Part shown: piece after piece, positions 1-9,180 of the stretch
Layout of the letters: each line of letters starts with the position of its first letter
Position numbering within the stretch: position 1 is the stretch's first letter
NCBI GenBank assembly: GCA_945873125.1
Contig: CAMCBV010000029.1
Span: 1 to 38,361, forward strand
DNA length: 38,361 nt
Direction: 5' to 3'
Source: Prosthecobacter debontii
GTDB lineage: Bacteria > Verrucomicrobiota > Verrucomicrobiia > Verrucomicrobiales > Akkermansiaceae
The notes under the pieces: model-generated
Database searches by the model: none
Seen by the model: only the letters and a program-made list of their open reading frames with translations
What the model was told of the DNA's origin: nothing
Made by a program: the position numbers and the translations under genes

Positions 1-2
1 CA

Positions 3-92
3 GAGGAATGGGAAACCGGCAAAGCCTACCTCACTCTCACAGCACAAAACCAAATTACGAACACAACAAACCACCAAAAAACAGCAGCTTGA
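3..92 (+). CDS. possible 3' end of an upstream gene (partial)
   Basis: Frame 3 is open from the window edge to a TGA at 90-92 and reads ...EEWETGKAYLTLTAQNQ..., which looks more protein-like than the other two frames. No family can be recognised from about 29 residues. It may simply be a chance open frame; the upstream sequence is needed to decide. Confidence 0.3.
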   Translation, partial: EEWETGKAYLTLTAQNQITNTTNHQKTAA

Positions 93-144
93 AATCACCC
101 TCCAAATCCAACTTGAAAACTTTTACAGATAAAAAGTTGCGCCG

Positions 145-182
145 CCAAATTCGTGTTCATTCGTGTAATTGGTGGTTAAAAT
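145..182. repeat. single arm of the CACGAAT repeat family (copy A1)
   Basis: The segment carries ATTCGTG-type units ending in GGTGGTTAAA. It matches the right arms of the copies at about 1.6, 10.4 and 22.5 kb. Only one arm is seen here, between the possible gene end at 92 and the amidase start at 299. The rest of the 93-298 gap shows nothing else recognisable. Confidence 0.7.
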
Positions 183-298
183 CCTCCTCTTCTCCATCTG
201 CTCCTCCCTCCGCGTAAAATAGTCTCAAAATACCAAATCCGTCGGTTTCCACTATACCTAGCCATTCCCTCATCCTAATTTGAGACTTCATTAACAAC

Positions 299-1567
299 AT
301 GCGAAACCCTGTTCCCATCATCGCGACTCTCTTTCTCGCTGCATTGATGCTGTTCCTCATCCTGCGCCAACCACCGGCACCCATCCCGCCTCCCGAGGAG
401 AAACTCCCCTCTGTGCAATCTGTTCTTGGCGAAAAACCCGATTGGACCCAGCTCCAAGTCTTTCAGCACACCATCACCCGAGCAGACTTCGAAACTCTGC
501 TCCGCGATATCTTTACCACCGACAGCACTTGGCAGGAATTCATCACGATTACGGATCTGAGTGCTGAGATCCGCACATCCGGCGACACAGCGGAGCCCCC
601 TTTCATTCTCTATTTCGCCCAACCTGAACTCACCCTTCCTACCCCACGCCACTGGCAGACCACCGCAAGTCTCCCAGCAAGACCCGTCGGCAAACCCCTC
701 GCCAATCTCCACATCGCCATCGACCCCGGACACATTGGTGGGGAATGGGCGAAAATCGAAGCACGCTGGTTCCAAATTGGCGGTGCAACCCCTGTCACCG
801 AGGGTGACATGACCTTGCGTGTCGCCAATCTTCTCAAACCTCTCCTCGAAGAAATAGGTGCCAAAGTCACCCTTGTCCGAGAGGAAACCGAGCCCGTCAC
901 TCCCTTCCGACCCGAGAATCTCGCCGAACTTGCCAAAAATGACGCGACGCTAACCGACCCCGTATCCCTGCAACGATTCACCGAAAAACTCTTCTACCGC
1001 ACAGCTGAAATACGCGCACGGGCGAATCTGGTAAACGATACCATCAAGCCAGATCTCGTGCTTTGCTTGCATTTCAACGCGGATGCTTGGGGTGACCCTG
1101 CTTCTCCAACCCTCGTTCCGAACAATCATTTTCACGTATTGCTCAATGGCGGCTATACATCGGATGAAGTGAGACTTTCTGATCAACGCTTTGAAATGCT
1201 TAAAAAGCTCCTGCAGCGCACTCACGAAGAAGAACTCGTTGTTGCCAAAACAGTTGCCGAAACCTTTGCCAAAATCTCCGGCTTACCGCCTTTCATCTAT
1301 CATCCGGATGCCGGAAATTTTCGAGCTATTCCTGAAAGCCCTTACCTCTATGCTCGCAACCTTTTGGCAAATCGGCTTTACGACTGCCCCGTCATTTTTA
1401 TGGAACCCTACGTCATGAATTCGGTTCCAGACTACAACCGTATCCAAGCCGGCGACTACCTCGGTCTACGCGATGTGGACGGCAAATTTGTGCCTTCAAT
1501 TTTCCAAGAATACGCCAAATCCCTCGCCCAAGGATTGGCCGAGCATTATGGGGAGAAAATAGAGTAG
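299..1567 (+). CDS. N-acetylmuramoyl-L-alanine amidase (Amidase_3 family)
   Basis: Predicted zinc-dependent amidase that cleaves the bond between N-acetylmuramic acid and L-alanine in peptidoglycan, acting in the periplasm. An N-terminal hydrophobic segment (about residues 5-22) is a signal peptide or membrane anchor. The Amidase_3 motifs are visible in order: IDPGHIGG with zinc ligand H145, TEGD with E168, LCLHFNAD with H258, and the late catalytic FMEPYV with E369. At 422 aa it has a roughly 130-residue N-terminal region before the catalytic domain; I do not recognise a domain there. The gene stands alone, with a repeat-rich gap to the convergent opgG. The family assignment is firm; the AmiA/B/C subtype is not. 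Confidence 0.88.
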   Translation: MRNPVPIIATLFLAALMLFLILRQPPAPIPPPEEKLPSVQSVLGEKPDWTQLQVFQHTITRADFETLLRDIFTTDSTWQEFITITDLSAEIRTSGDTAEPPFILYFAQPELTLPTPRHWQTTASLPARPVGKPLANLHIAIDPGHIGGEWAKIEARWFQIGGATPVTEGDMTLRVANLLKPLLEEIGAKVTLVREETEPVTPFRPENLAELAKNDATLTDPVSLQRFTEKLFYRTAEIRARANLVNDTIKPDLVLCLHFNADAWGDPASPTLVPNNHFHVLLNGGYTSDEVRLSDQRFEMLKKLLQRTHEEELVVAKTVAETFAKISGLPPFIYHPDAGNFRAIPESPYLYARNLLANRLYDCPVIFMEPYVMNSVPDYNRIQAGDYLGLRDVDGKFVPSIFQEYAKSLAQGLAEHYGEKIE

Positions 1568-1568
1568 A

Positions 1569-1800
1569 GTTTTAACCACGAATGACACGAATAGCACGAA
1601 TGGCTGCCCTAAAGCGAACTGAGTCTGACTTTCCCAAGGATTCTATGTCATTAAGAGGACTAGGATGAATCCATAGTGGCCAACCATCCTCAAAATTCGT
1701 GTTATTGACTACGTTACACTCCGTCCATACCGCGTGAGCTTCGCTTTAAGGTAGATTCACTAAAGCTCATGAGGCATTCGTGAAATTTGTGGTTCAATCA
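1569..1800. repeat. CACGAAT inverted-repeat element (copy A2) with interrupted right arm
   Basis: The left arm (about 1570-1602) starts TTTTAACCACGAATGACACG. The right arm begins ATTCGTGTTATT at 1695-1706 and resumes CGTGAAATTTGTGGTTCAA at 1779-1797. Against the intact copy at 10391-10541, about 70 bp is inserted in the right arm, and ATT occurs on both sides of the insert. The element fills most of the gap between the convergent amidase and opgG genes. Confidence 0.75.
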
Positions 1801-1807
1801 TTTAAAA

Positions 1808-1862
1808 ACCAACGCTCCCCCTCTCCCCCTCTCCCCCTTTCCCATTCGCCCCATCTCCCTAT
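1808..1862. repeat. polypyrimidine short tandem repeat
   Basis: A run of CTCCCC units (about 1811-1843) followed by related C/T-rich sequence lies directly after the CACGAAT element, just before the opgG stop codon on the opposite strand. It is low-complexity sequence with no coding potential of its own. Confidence 0.6.
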
Positions 1863-1869
1863 CTCTATA

Positions 1870-3390
1870 TCACGGCGTGTATTGGTAAATCCAAGTCTCA
1901 GTAAGAGCCCCTTTAGCGTCTTTCAAGAACAAGCGGAGATTCACAGGATCTTTGCCATCCACTTTGAGATCGAAATTGCAGCGCCAAGTATCTCCACCGA
2001 CCACCGGTCGAGCGGCCGGATGTAAAATTTCTCCACGGGAAGTACTGATGACAGGCTCAACCTTTGTTTCCCATGGCAGATCTTCAAAACGTCCCCCTTT
2101 GAAATCGAGGACGAACTTACGCGACGTGCTGCGAATCTTTTCGCCGGGAACTCCGCCTGCGCCAACACGAGTGGCGACCACTTGCGCCATCGGAGTGGTG
2201 ACCGGTGGTTTACTGCCCCAGTGCAGGCGATAGCTGAAATGCCGCTCTTCACCCGGAGTAAAGGATTTCTGTGGATTCCAGAAAGCGACTACGTTGTCAA
2301 AAGTCTCATCCGGACTTGGAATCTCTACCAACTGAATCTGGCCCTTGCCCCATCCCTCAAGCGGCTCAATCCAGAGTGAGGGACGCTTGTGATACATCGC
2401 ACCATCATCCAGATAATGATCGAAATCCTGGTCGCGCTGCAACAAGCCAAAGCCTTTCGGATTTTCGTCGAGAAATGAATTAAACTGCAGGGTTTTAGGA
2501 TTCACCAACGGACGCCAAATCCATTCACCGCTGCCATTCCACATCGACAAGCCATCCGAGTCATGAATTTCCGGACGCCAGTCGTCCGCAACACGACGAT
2601 CATTTTCGCCACATTGATACATCGAAGTCAGGGGCGCGATCCCGACCCGTTCGATTTTTTTCCGAGGATAAAGCACCGCATCCACATCCATCTTGGTTAC
2701 CTCACCCGGAGTAATGACAAACGTATAAGCGCCGGCAACAGATGGGCTGTCCAACAAGGCATGGACGCGCAGGGTTGTGGAATTCGCCGCAGGTTTTTCC
2801 AACCAAAACTCCCGAAAATCAGGAAACTCTTCCGCGCGTGGCAGGGCGGTATCGACCGCAAGTCCGCGAGCTGATAGCCCATATTGCTTGGTAGCGCCGA
2901 CAGCCCGGAAGTAACTCGCACCGAGAAATGCGAACATATCGGCATTCTTGTCCGGAGAAACGCCCACGCGGAAGCCGGCGAACCCAAGATTATCGACCTT
3001 TGAAGGAACTTTGAGAGTCTTTCCATAAGTGAACAAATCCTTTGAATATGGAACTTTGGTTACTTTACCAAGACTCACTTCGTTAATACCCACTGGGTGA
3101 CGAAAGAATAAGCCTAGGTGAAATAGGCGCACTTCCAGACTACGATCTTTCCCCTGCCACAGCGCTTTATCCTTGTTGAACTTGATCGACTGATAGGCGT
3201 CATAATCCAAACCATCGATCCAGGTAGGCAATTTCGTAGGTGGCGCGACATAAGGCTGACCCGAAATGCGTTTCGCCTCCGCGCGCAGCCATGCGACATC
3301 GAATTTTTCTGCAGCCTGCAGGTTTGCAATCAGCACACTCATGATAGCAAGAGCGGCAAGACGGTGGATTAGAGCGTGATAGATAGCCAT
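1870..3390 (-). CDS. opgG: periplasmic glucan biosynthesis protein OpgG/MdoG
   Basis: OpgG-family protein, needed for the backbone or branching of osmoregulated periplasmic glucans. From the ATG at 3390 (506 aa) there is a good signal peptide: MAIYHALIHR, a hydrophobic core, then cleavage near NLQA/AEKF. An ATG six codons upstream at 3408 is also possible. The family hallmarks are the N-terminal YDAYQSIKF and LFHLGLFF segments, GFAGFRV, and the late HFSYRLHWG. Length matches the usual 500-550 aa. No opgH glucosyltransferase is next to it, unlike enteric bacteria, so the partner must be encoded elsewhere or be absent. Family confidence is high; glucan synthesis in this organism is inferred. 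Confidence 0.88.
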   Translation of the reverse strand: MAIYHALIHRLAALAIMSVLIANLQAAEKFDVAWLRAEAKRISGQPYVAPPTKLPTWIDGLDYDAYQSIKFNKDKALWQGKDRSLEVRLFHLGLFFRHPVGINEVSLGKVTKVPYSKDLFTYGKTLKVPSKVDNLGFAGFRVGVSPDKNADMFAFLGASYFRAVGATKQYGLSARGLAVDTALPRAEEFPDFREFWLEKPAANSTTLRVHALLDSPSVAGAYTFVITPGEVTKMDVDAVLYPRKKIERVGIAPLTSMYQCGENDRRVADDWRPEIHDSDGLSMWNGSGEWIWRPLVNPKTLQFNSFLDENPKGFGLLQRDQDFDHYLDDGAMYHKRPSLWIEPLEGWGKGQIQLVEIPSPDETFDNVVAFWNPQKSFTPGEERHFSYRLHWGSKPPVTTPMAQVVATRVGAGGVPGEKIRSTSRKFVLDFKGGRFEDLPWETKVEPVISTSRGEILHPAARPVVGGDTWRCNFDLKVDGKDPVNLRLFLKDAKGALTETWIYQYTP

Positions 3391-3578
3391 AAATCTGTGA
3401 CAAGGCATGAAATATATAGTCCACTGAGCTTCGCAACTTTTATCTTATCGGTTTGGAATTTCTCTATTTGCAAGCCACCATCCGCACTCTCGCCAGATCG
3501 CCCGCAAATCATCAACAACGCAAGCAAATCCCCATTCTTCTTCCTTGGAGTTTAAAGTTTAAGATTTAGAGTTTGTCC

Positions 3579-4184
3579 ATGATGCGCCACCCCAACTTCA
3601 TCCTGCTGCTGTTGGTGCTACCTGTACTGATTTGGTCCGGTATCGAACCTTATGACCGACTCACCTGGTGGCTTGAGGTTTTTCCGGTCTTTGCGGGATT
3701 CATCGCCCTCTTTATCGCTCAGGCAAGAAAATGGAGATTATGCAACTTCTCTCTGGTTTTGATCGGACTGCATATGATCGTGCTTATTATTGGCGGTCAT
3801 TATACCTATGCCCGTGTGCCTGCCGGCGATTGGGCAAAAGAGGTCTTGGATCTGTCACGCAATCACTATGACAGGCTCGGCCATCTCCTGCAGGGCCTCA
3901 CTCCTGCCATCATTTGTCGTGAGGTATTTATGAGGAATCACATCTTCGCCAAGCGCGGCTGGACAAGTGTTTTGATCGTGAGCTTCTGCATGGCCGTCAG
4001 CGCTATTTACGAACTCATCGAATGGGGAACCGCCCTGATCTCCAGCGAGGCGGCCGAATCTTTTCTCGGCACCCAGGGCGATACATGGGATACCCAAACG
4101 GATATGTTCTGCGCACTCATCGGTGCCACAGCCGGCGTGGTCCTGTTCCGTTCGCTCCACAATCGTTCGATGCGGAAAATATAA
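3579..4184 (+). CDS. YjdF-type integral membrane protein (DUF2238)
   Basis: A protein of about 201 aa with several hydrophobic segments (roughly residues 5-20, 25-47, 55-75, 130-150 and 175-195). It has the conserved features of the YjdF/DUF2238 family: YTYA, NHYDRLGHLLQG in the middle, and AVSAIYELIEWG followed by a late QGDTWDTQTDM stretch. The molecular function of the family is unknown. A TTG at 3573 gives a longer frame, but the two adjacent ATG codons at 3579 and 3582 are better starts. It converges on the response regulator with only 13 bp between stop codons. AT-rich repeat-like sequence (about 3551-3573) lies just upstream. Confidence 0.82.
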   Translation: MMRHPNFILLLLVLPVLIWSGIEPYDRLTWWLEVFPVFAGFIALFIAQARKWRLCNFSLVLIGLHMIVLIIGGHYTYARVPAGDWAKEVLDLSRNHYDRLGHLLQGLTPAIICREVFMRNHIFAKRGWTSVLIVSFCMAVSAIYELIEWGTALISSEAAESFLGTQGDTWDTQTDMFCALIGATAGVVLFRSLHNRSMRKI

Positions 4185-4197
4185 TCCATAACCCGCC

Positions 4198-5508
4198 TTA
4201 AGACTCCGCAGAAAGCCCCGCCCGGCGTAGTTTCTGCCTGAGAGTCGCTCGATTCATGCGCAGCGCCGTAGCCAGTCGCGTGGGACGTTGGTCAAAGCGC
4301 TCTAACAAATGTCGTAACATGACGCCTTCCATCTGATCCAACAGCGCATCATATTGCCACTCGGACTCGTCGGTAAGTTCGAGCTGCGAATCAAGCCAAC
4401 GCGCCACCACACGATCCACCTCACCTGAAACCACTTTACCACCTGACGCATACAGGGCTTGAGAAACATGCGGTGGCAAATGCCCCGGCAAAATAGGCCC
4501 TCCATGACTCATGGCGAGCGCATGCTCGATCACATGACGCAGTTCACGAACATTACCCGGCCAGTCATAAAATTGCAGGGCGCAGAGCGTTGCCGCAGTC
4601 ATTTCAAATTTTGACGAAGCAGCGCTCTGCAGGCCATGGAAAAAGCGGCATAGCGCAGGGATGTCACCTGTCCGCTCACGTAATGCCGGCATCTCAATGG
4701 ATAATGAGCTAAACGCATAAAACAGATCCGACCTCAAAACCTGCCTGCTCTGAGCTTCACGCGGATCCACTTGCAAGGTGGCGATCAACCTCGGCAACCG
4801 GACTTTTTCCTCTCCAATCAGCTTCGCAAGAAATGCTTGGAGTGGTGGCTCAAGAGCATCAATTCCCTCGAGCACCAGCGTGCCGGTGTAATCCGCCAAA
4901 AATGACTGTAGAGACGACTCCTGGTGAATCGTTGCACATTCAACCATGCGCAATCTCTCCTTACTCCGGTTGCCATTCATATGGATCACTCGCGCCGCCA
5001 GTGTTTTTCCCGAGCCACATGAACCATGCAACATGACTGGCATGTCACCATTGCAGGCACGCGCGATTCCCAAAAAGACCCGGTGCATGCTCGTTGATGC
5101 ACCGATCAAAGAAGTTGCGGCAGGTTCGTATGGTTCGGCGATCCGAATACTCTTGGTGACCAAGGTGGAAATCACTTCTTCAAAGCGCTGCAAATCCAAG
5201 GGCTTGATCAGGTAATCCGCCACTCCCAACCTCTGCGACGTAATCGTATGATCTAAGGTCGCGTGGGCGGTGATGATCAGAATTGGGATTTTTGAGCCTG
5301 ATTTACGAATCTTCTCAAGAATCTCCATCCCACTGACATCGGGCAATCCGATATCCAGAACAATCGCCTCAAACTTCTGCTGCTTGATCCGCTCAAGTGC
5401 AGCTGCTCCACTAGCCGCAAGAACCGGTGAGTGACCCAGGCGCTGTGCTGCCAAAGACAAAGCGGTTCCCAATGCGTGCTCATCCTCAATAATCAAAATC
5501 GCTGCCAT
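4198..5508 (-). CDS. NtrC-family response regulator with degenerate AAA+ domain lacking GAFTGA
   Basis: 436 aa. The receiver domain covers about residues 1-120, with D52 as phosphoacceptor in VLDIGLPD and the conserved Lys in DYLIKP. A central AAA+ domain (about 138-370) has Walker A GSCGSGKT and an arginine-finger-like LRSDLFY. A Fis-type HTH is at the C-terminus (about 395-435). The ELFGHEKGAFTGA region that contacts sigma-54 is absent: the chain runs from HQESSLQSFLADY straight into TGTLVLEGID. The Walker B position reads LVLEGID instead of LFLDEI, losing the usual Asp-Glu pair. It probably works without sigma-54 activation and may not hydrolyse ATP; this is inference. It is the second gene of a kinase-regulator operon (5 bp gap). 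Confidence 0.88.
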   Translation of the reverse strand: MAAILIIEDEHALGTALSLAAQRLGHSPVLAASGAAALERIKQQKFEAIVLDIGLPDVSGMEILEKIRKSGSKIPILIITAHATLDHTITSQRLGVADYLIKPLDLQRFEEVISTLVTKSIRIAEPYEPAATSLIGASTSMHRVFLGIARACNGDMPVMLHGSCGSGKTLAARVIHMNGNRSKERLRMVECATIHQESSLQSFLADYTGTLVLEGIDALEPPLQAFLAKLIGEEKVRLPRLIATLQVDPREAQSRQVLRSDLFYAFSSLSIEMPALRERTGDIPALCRFFHGLQSAASSKFEMTAATLCALQFYDWPGNVRELRHVIEHALAMSHGGPILPGHLPPHVSQALYASGGKVVSGEVDRVVARWLDSQLELTDESEWQYDALLDQMEGVMLRHLLERFDQRPTRLATALRMNRATLRQKLRRAGLSAES

Positions 5509-5513
5509 AAATC

Positions 5514-6812
5514 TTATCTTTCATTCTGAGGCTTAGGCCAGACGATGCGCACGCAAGCACCTCTTTCTGGCAGGTTTTCGACAGAAATTTTTCCTCCGTG
5601 CGATTCGATGATTTCCTTCGATACCGCAAGACCCAAACCCATCCCTCCCTCCCGCTCCGAGTGAAATGGTTCACCGAACCGTTCCAGTGCCTGTGAACTG
5701 AATCCCACACCTTGATCTTCTACTTCTAACAAACCTGGCATGACTCGAAGTTTCAATTGACCGCCCTTGGGCATGCTCTGGATCGCATTAAGTAACAAAT
5801 TACACAAAACCTGTCGCAAACGTTCCCTATCACCCCTGACCTCATGTTCACCCCAGTTTGGATCGATCTCCTGATGAATCACAACTCCCGCATGAATTGC
5901 TTGTAAGCTCAAACCATGACAGGCATCCGTCACCAATTCCACCAGATCAACCTGAACCATTTTGACCGGTTCAGGCTTTGCATAACGCAGCCATTGATTG
6001 ACGAGAAACTCGATGCGTTCCGCTTCACTCACAATCAATGTTGCAGACATCTTTTCAGCCGTTTCGCATGCTCTTTCCAAGAGCTGTGCGTGCAGGCGTA
6101 TCGCGGCAACAGGATTTCTAACTTCATGTGCAAGACTGGTCGCCATCCTACCCAACAAAGCCAGACGTTCCGCATGCCTGCGTTTTTCCCGCTCTTCAAC
6201 CAAAGACCCATGCGCTTTAGCGAGCGCATTTGCCAGACTAACAATTTCTTGAGGTCCAGAAACAGGCAAACCACTTAAAGGTCGATCCCCGCCAATCTCC
6301 GGAATCACGGCAGCCAGCTTGGCAAGCGGTCGAGTAACCTTGCGTCCAATCAAAACGGAAAACAAAAGCGAGAGCGCCCAGAAACTCCCCAATGCCAGTT
6401 GTGCATCGATACGTTTCCAAAACGGAATCGCTCCGGGTTGATTCTTCTTTTTGGAAAACCAGACCTCGCTGCCATTTTTCAGCTTGAACCCAACCTCTAA
6501 CAAATCAGTCCCACTCCTCGCCCTTCCATCCGCAGATGTTTCACCGGTCGATTCACGAAACTCCACATCAGCCCCCATCACCCGCCCCAGTTGATCCGCC
6601 ATATACTTCGTCTGCGGGAAGTTGCTTTGATCTAAAAACAGCGCGTTCGCTTTTCCTAATGACTCCAGCGCCACCTCCTCCTCGACCTTGGTCAGATGCT
6701 GAAAAAACGCCATCAAGGCCATGGATCCCACGAGCACAAAGGCACCAAAACTCGCAACCAACCACATTGCGAGCGATCGAGATCCAGATGAATGTGGACG
6801 ATTTTTATCCAT
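5514..6812 (-). CDS. membrane sensor histidine kinase
   Basis: About 432 aa from the ATG at 6812; a longer in-frame start at 6881 would add 23 unlikely residues. Order: first transmembrane helix (about 17-38), a periplasmic sensor loop of about 110 residues, second transmembrane helix (about 150-170), a HAMP-like linker, HisKA with the phosphorylated His in LAHEVRNP (H229), and a HATPase domain with LLNAIQSMP (N box), VEDQGVGF (G1) and GGMGLGLAVSKEI (G2). It heads the operon with the NtrC-like regulator and is transcribed away from the TonB receptor across a gap of about 170 bp. The signal sensed cannot be read from the sequence. Confidence 0.92.
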   Translation of the reverse strand: MDKNRPHSSGSRSLAMWLVASFGAFVLVGSMALMAFFQHLTKVEEEVALESLGKANALFLDQSNFPQTKYMADQLGRVMGADVEFRESTGETSADGRARSGTDLLEVGFKLKNGSEVWFSKKKNQPGAIPFWKRIDAQLALGSFWALSLLFSVLIGRKVTRPLAKLAAVIPEIGGDRPLSGLPVSGPQEIVSLANALAKAHGSLVEEREKRRHAERLALLGRMATSLAHEVRNPVAAIRLHAQLLERACETAEKMSATLIVSEAERIEFLVNQWLRYAKPEPVKMVQVDLVELVTDACHGLSLQAIHAGVVIHQEIDPNWGEHEVRGDRERLRQVLCNLLLNAIQSMPKGGQLKLRVMPGLLEVEDQGVGFSSQALERFGEPFHSEREGGMGLGLAVSKEIIESHGGKISVENLPERGACVRIVWPKPQNER

Positions 6813-6980
6813 GGATGATATCGAGCTGAATCTGCTAATTCTAAGAGAATATGTCGAGTTTAAGTCAGCGAAACCGAACATTCAAACATCACGATATCAA
6901 ATAATGGTTATTTTTTATCCATCTTTAATCATTGTTGATGATCACTGCGGACACTAGCAAGGAGTCGATTTAATTCATCT

Positions 6981-9089
6981 ATGAAACGAATTCTGACCCT
7001 TCTCTTACCTCTGAGCGTATCTCCGATTTTTGCACAGGATTTCCTGGATCCGTTAATTATCACCGCCACCCGTAGCGGGCAGGAAGCCAGCAATTCGACC
7101 TATTCGTCCAGCATCCTGGAAGCCGATTTCATTCGTCAAAGCACACGTCGCACCTTACCGGACGCACTCCAATACACACCGGGCGTGCTCGTTCAAAAAA
7201 CCGCGCACGGTCACGGCTCGCCTTTCATTCGTGGTTTCACAGGACGACAAAACCTATTGTTGGTCGATGGCGTGAGAATGAACAACTCCACCCTGCGCAG
7301 CGGTCCCGTGCAGTATTGGAACACGGTCGATCCCCTGTCCATCGATCGCTTCGAACTCGTCCGCAGCCAAGGCTCGGTGCTATACGGATCGGATGCAGTT
7401 GGAGGAACTCTCAACGCCTTCACGAAATCCTCCGACTTCCGTTCGCGGTCCGATGGAAAAAGCTACTATGGCGGCAGCACGTTTTATGAATACCGCAGCA
7501 ACGGCCAAGGAAGCCACACGGGTCGATTGGAAACCGAAGCCGGGGTTGGTGGAAAATACGGTTTCTGGCTCGGTGTTTCACAAAAAGAATTCGGTGACAT
7601 TGAGGACTCATCCGTCGGTCTGATGCGTGGCACGGGATATCCCGAGGAGGACTTAGACTTCCGTTTTGATTTTGCCGTCAGTCCGGAGTCAACCCTCACC
7701 GTTGCGCATCAATACGTGAATCAGGACGATATTTCCCGCTGGCACCGCACACTGAATAACCCGGGTTGGACACATGGCGGTCACGTCGCCGCTCCCGGAA
7801 CTTGGAATACCAACACCTACGATCAAGAGCGCTCCCTCACCTACATCCGCTATGCCGGATCGAATCCTCAGTCCGATGACTTCATTAAAAATTGGTCGGC
7901 AACCCTCTCTTACCAAGATACCGCAGATTCCGAATTTCAAGATCGCTTGCCGGCAGGTGGAAGCTCAATTCGCAGATCAAACATCGATCTCCAAACCCTC
8001 GGATCAGACCTGACTCTCGAATCAGAAATCGGTGAAGGCACGCTCGTGTATGGCTTCGATTTCTATCACGACATGGTGAATTCCTCCGGCTCAACCAACA
8101 ACAACTCAGGCACCAATTACAAGGAAAGCCTCCCCATCGCCGATGACTCAACCTACGATCTCTTTGGTCTATTTACCCAATATCAGTGGAAGGCAACCGA
8201 GCGATTGGAAATCACCCCCGGGATTCGATACACCTACGCCCATGCCGAGCTCGGCCGTTTTACGGACAATACCAATACCGTTCGCACCAACGAAACACAG
8301 AACTGGGATTCCGTGGTCGGCTCTCTCCGCGGGCTTTATCGCATTGATGAAAGTTGGAATCTTTTCGGTGGAATCTCAGAAGCCTTCCGCGCCCCCAATC
8401 TGGATGACCTTTCCGGAAATCTCACATCCAAAGCCAGCACTTCATCACTCGGCTCACTCGATGTGGAACCCGAGAAATTTATCACCTACGAGGTTGGTGC
8501 ACGCCGCAGTTCCGAGAATCTGTCCCTTCAATCCGCCATTTTTTACACCCAGATCAAAGACGTCATCACCGGTGTCCCCGCCACAGCTCTTCCGGGAGCA
8601 CCCTCTGTCACTACCAACGGTAATGACGGTTACATCTACGGTATTGAACTCGAAGGCTCATGGCGCTTCCAACCCCAGTGGACTCTCACCGGTTTCACCT
8701 CTTGGCAAGAAGGTAGAAACGAAATCCCAAGTTTCATCGGCGGCCCCGTCAGCAGCCGACCCATGACCCGCCAACTCCCTCTCACCGGTTCGCTTGCACT
8801 GCGTTGGACTTCCGAATCCGAGAAATACTGGATCGAAGGTCGGGTTTTGGCCGCCACCCAAGAAAACCGCATCACCGCTGCAGACCAAGCAGCAGATCCT
8901 CAGCGCATCCCTACGGGCGGCACACCGGGTTATGTCGTCAGCTCCATCCGTGCGGGCTGGCAGGTCAACGAGCACCTCGACCTAAACTGCGCCATCGAAA
9001 ACATCACAGATGAAGATTACCGCAATCACGGCTCCGGACAAAACGAAGCGGGATTGGGCGCGGTCATTGGAGCGCGAGTGACCTGGTGA
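6981..9089 (+). CDS. TonB-dependent outer-membrane receptor
   Basis: 702 aa. Signal peptide MKRILTLLLPLSVSPIFAQ, then a very short TonB-box-like segment (PLIITATRSGQ). The plug domain (about 40-150) includes PFIRGFTGRQNLLLVDGVRM and LYGSDAVGGTLNAFTK. The remainder is an alternating beta-barrel ending in the aromatic VIGARVTW. The plug resembles receptors of the BtuB/haem/siderophore type, but the substrate cannot be assigned. It diverges from the two-component operon, so that system could control it; this is inference. A purine-rich AAGGAG (about 6959) lies some 15 bp before the ATG, longer than usual. No permease genes are adjacent. Confidence 0.9.
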   Translation: MKRILTLLLPLSVSPIFAQDFLDPLIITATRSGQEASNSTYSSSILEADFIRQSTRRTLPDALQYTPGVLVQKTAHGHGSPFIRGFTGRQNLLLVDGVRMNNSTLRSGPVQYWNTVDPLSIDRFELVRSQGSVLYGSDAVGGTLNAFTKSSDFRSRSDGKSYYGGSTFYEYRSNGQGSHTGRLETEAGVGGKYGFWLGVSQKEFGDIEDSSVGLMRGTGYPEEDLDFRFDFAVSPESTLTVAHQYVNQDDISRWHRTLNNPGWTHGGHVAAPGTWNTNTYDQERSLTYIRYAGSNPQSDDFIKNWSATLSYQDTADSEFQDRLPAGGSSIRRSNIDLQTLGSDLTLESEIGEGTLVYGFDFYHDMVNSSGSTNNNSGTNYKESLPIADDSTYDLFGLFTQYQWKATERLEITPGIRYTYAHAELGRFTDNTNTVRTNETQNWDSVVGSLRGLYRIDESWNLFGGISEAFRAPNLDDLSGNLTSKASTSSLGSLDVEPEKFITYEVGARRSSENLSLQSAIFYTQIKDVITGVPATALPGAPSVTTNGNDGYIYGIELEGSWRFQPQWTLTGFTSWQEGRNEIPSFIGGPVSSRPMTRQLPLTGSLALRWTSESEKYWIEGRVLAATQENRITAADQAADPQRIPTGGTPGYVVSSIRAGWQVNEHLDLNCAIENITDEDYRNHGSGQNEAGLGAVIGARVTW

Positions 9090-9180
9090 AAAGTGGCAGC
9101 AATCGAAGCAGAGCGTAGCTGGAGGGACTACATTTCATTCTAAAAATTCCCTCAAATTGCATCCGCCGCCACGAGAATCA

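Noticed and set aside
8..217. 69-codon frame at the left edge
   Set aside because: It runs through the CACGAAT repeat, is Lys/Ser/Asn-rich and resembles no protein; frame 3 is the better candidate for a gene end.
8143..8766. 207-codon plus-strand frame within the TonB receptor gene
   Set aside because: It is a Pro/Ser-rich alternate frame of the beta-barrel coding sequence, with no family resemblance.
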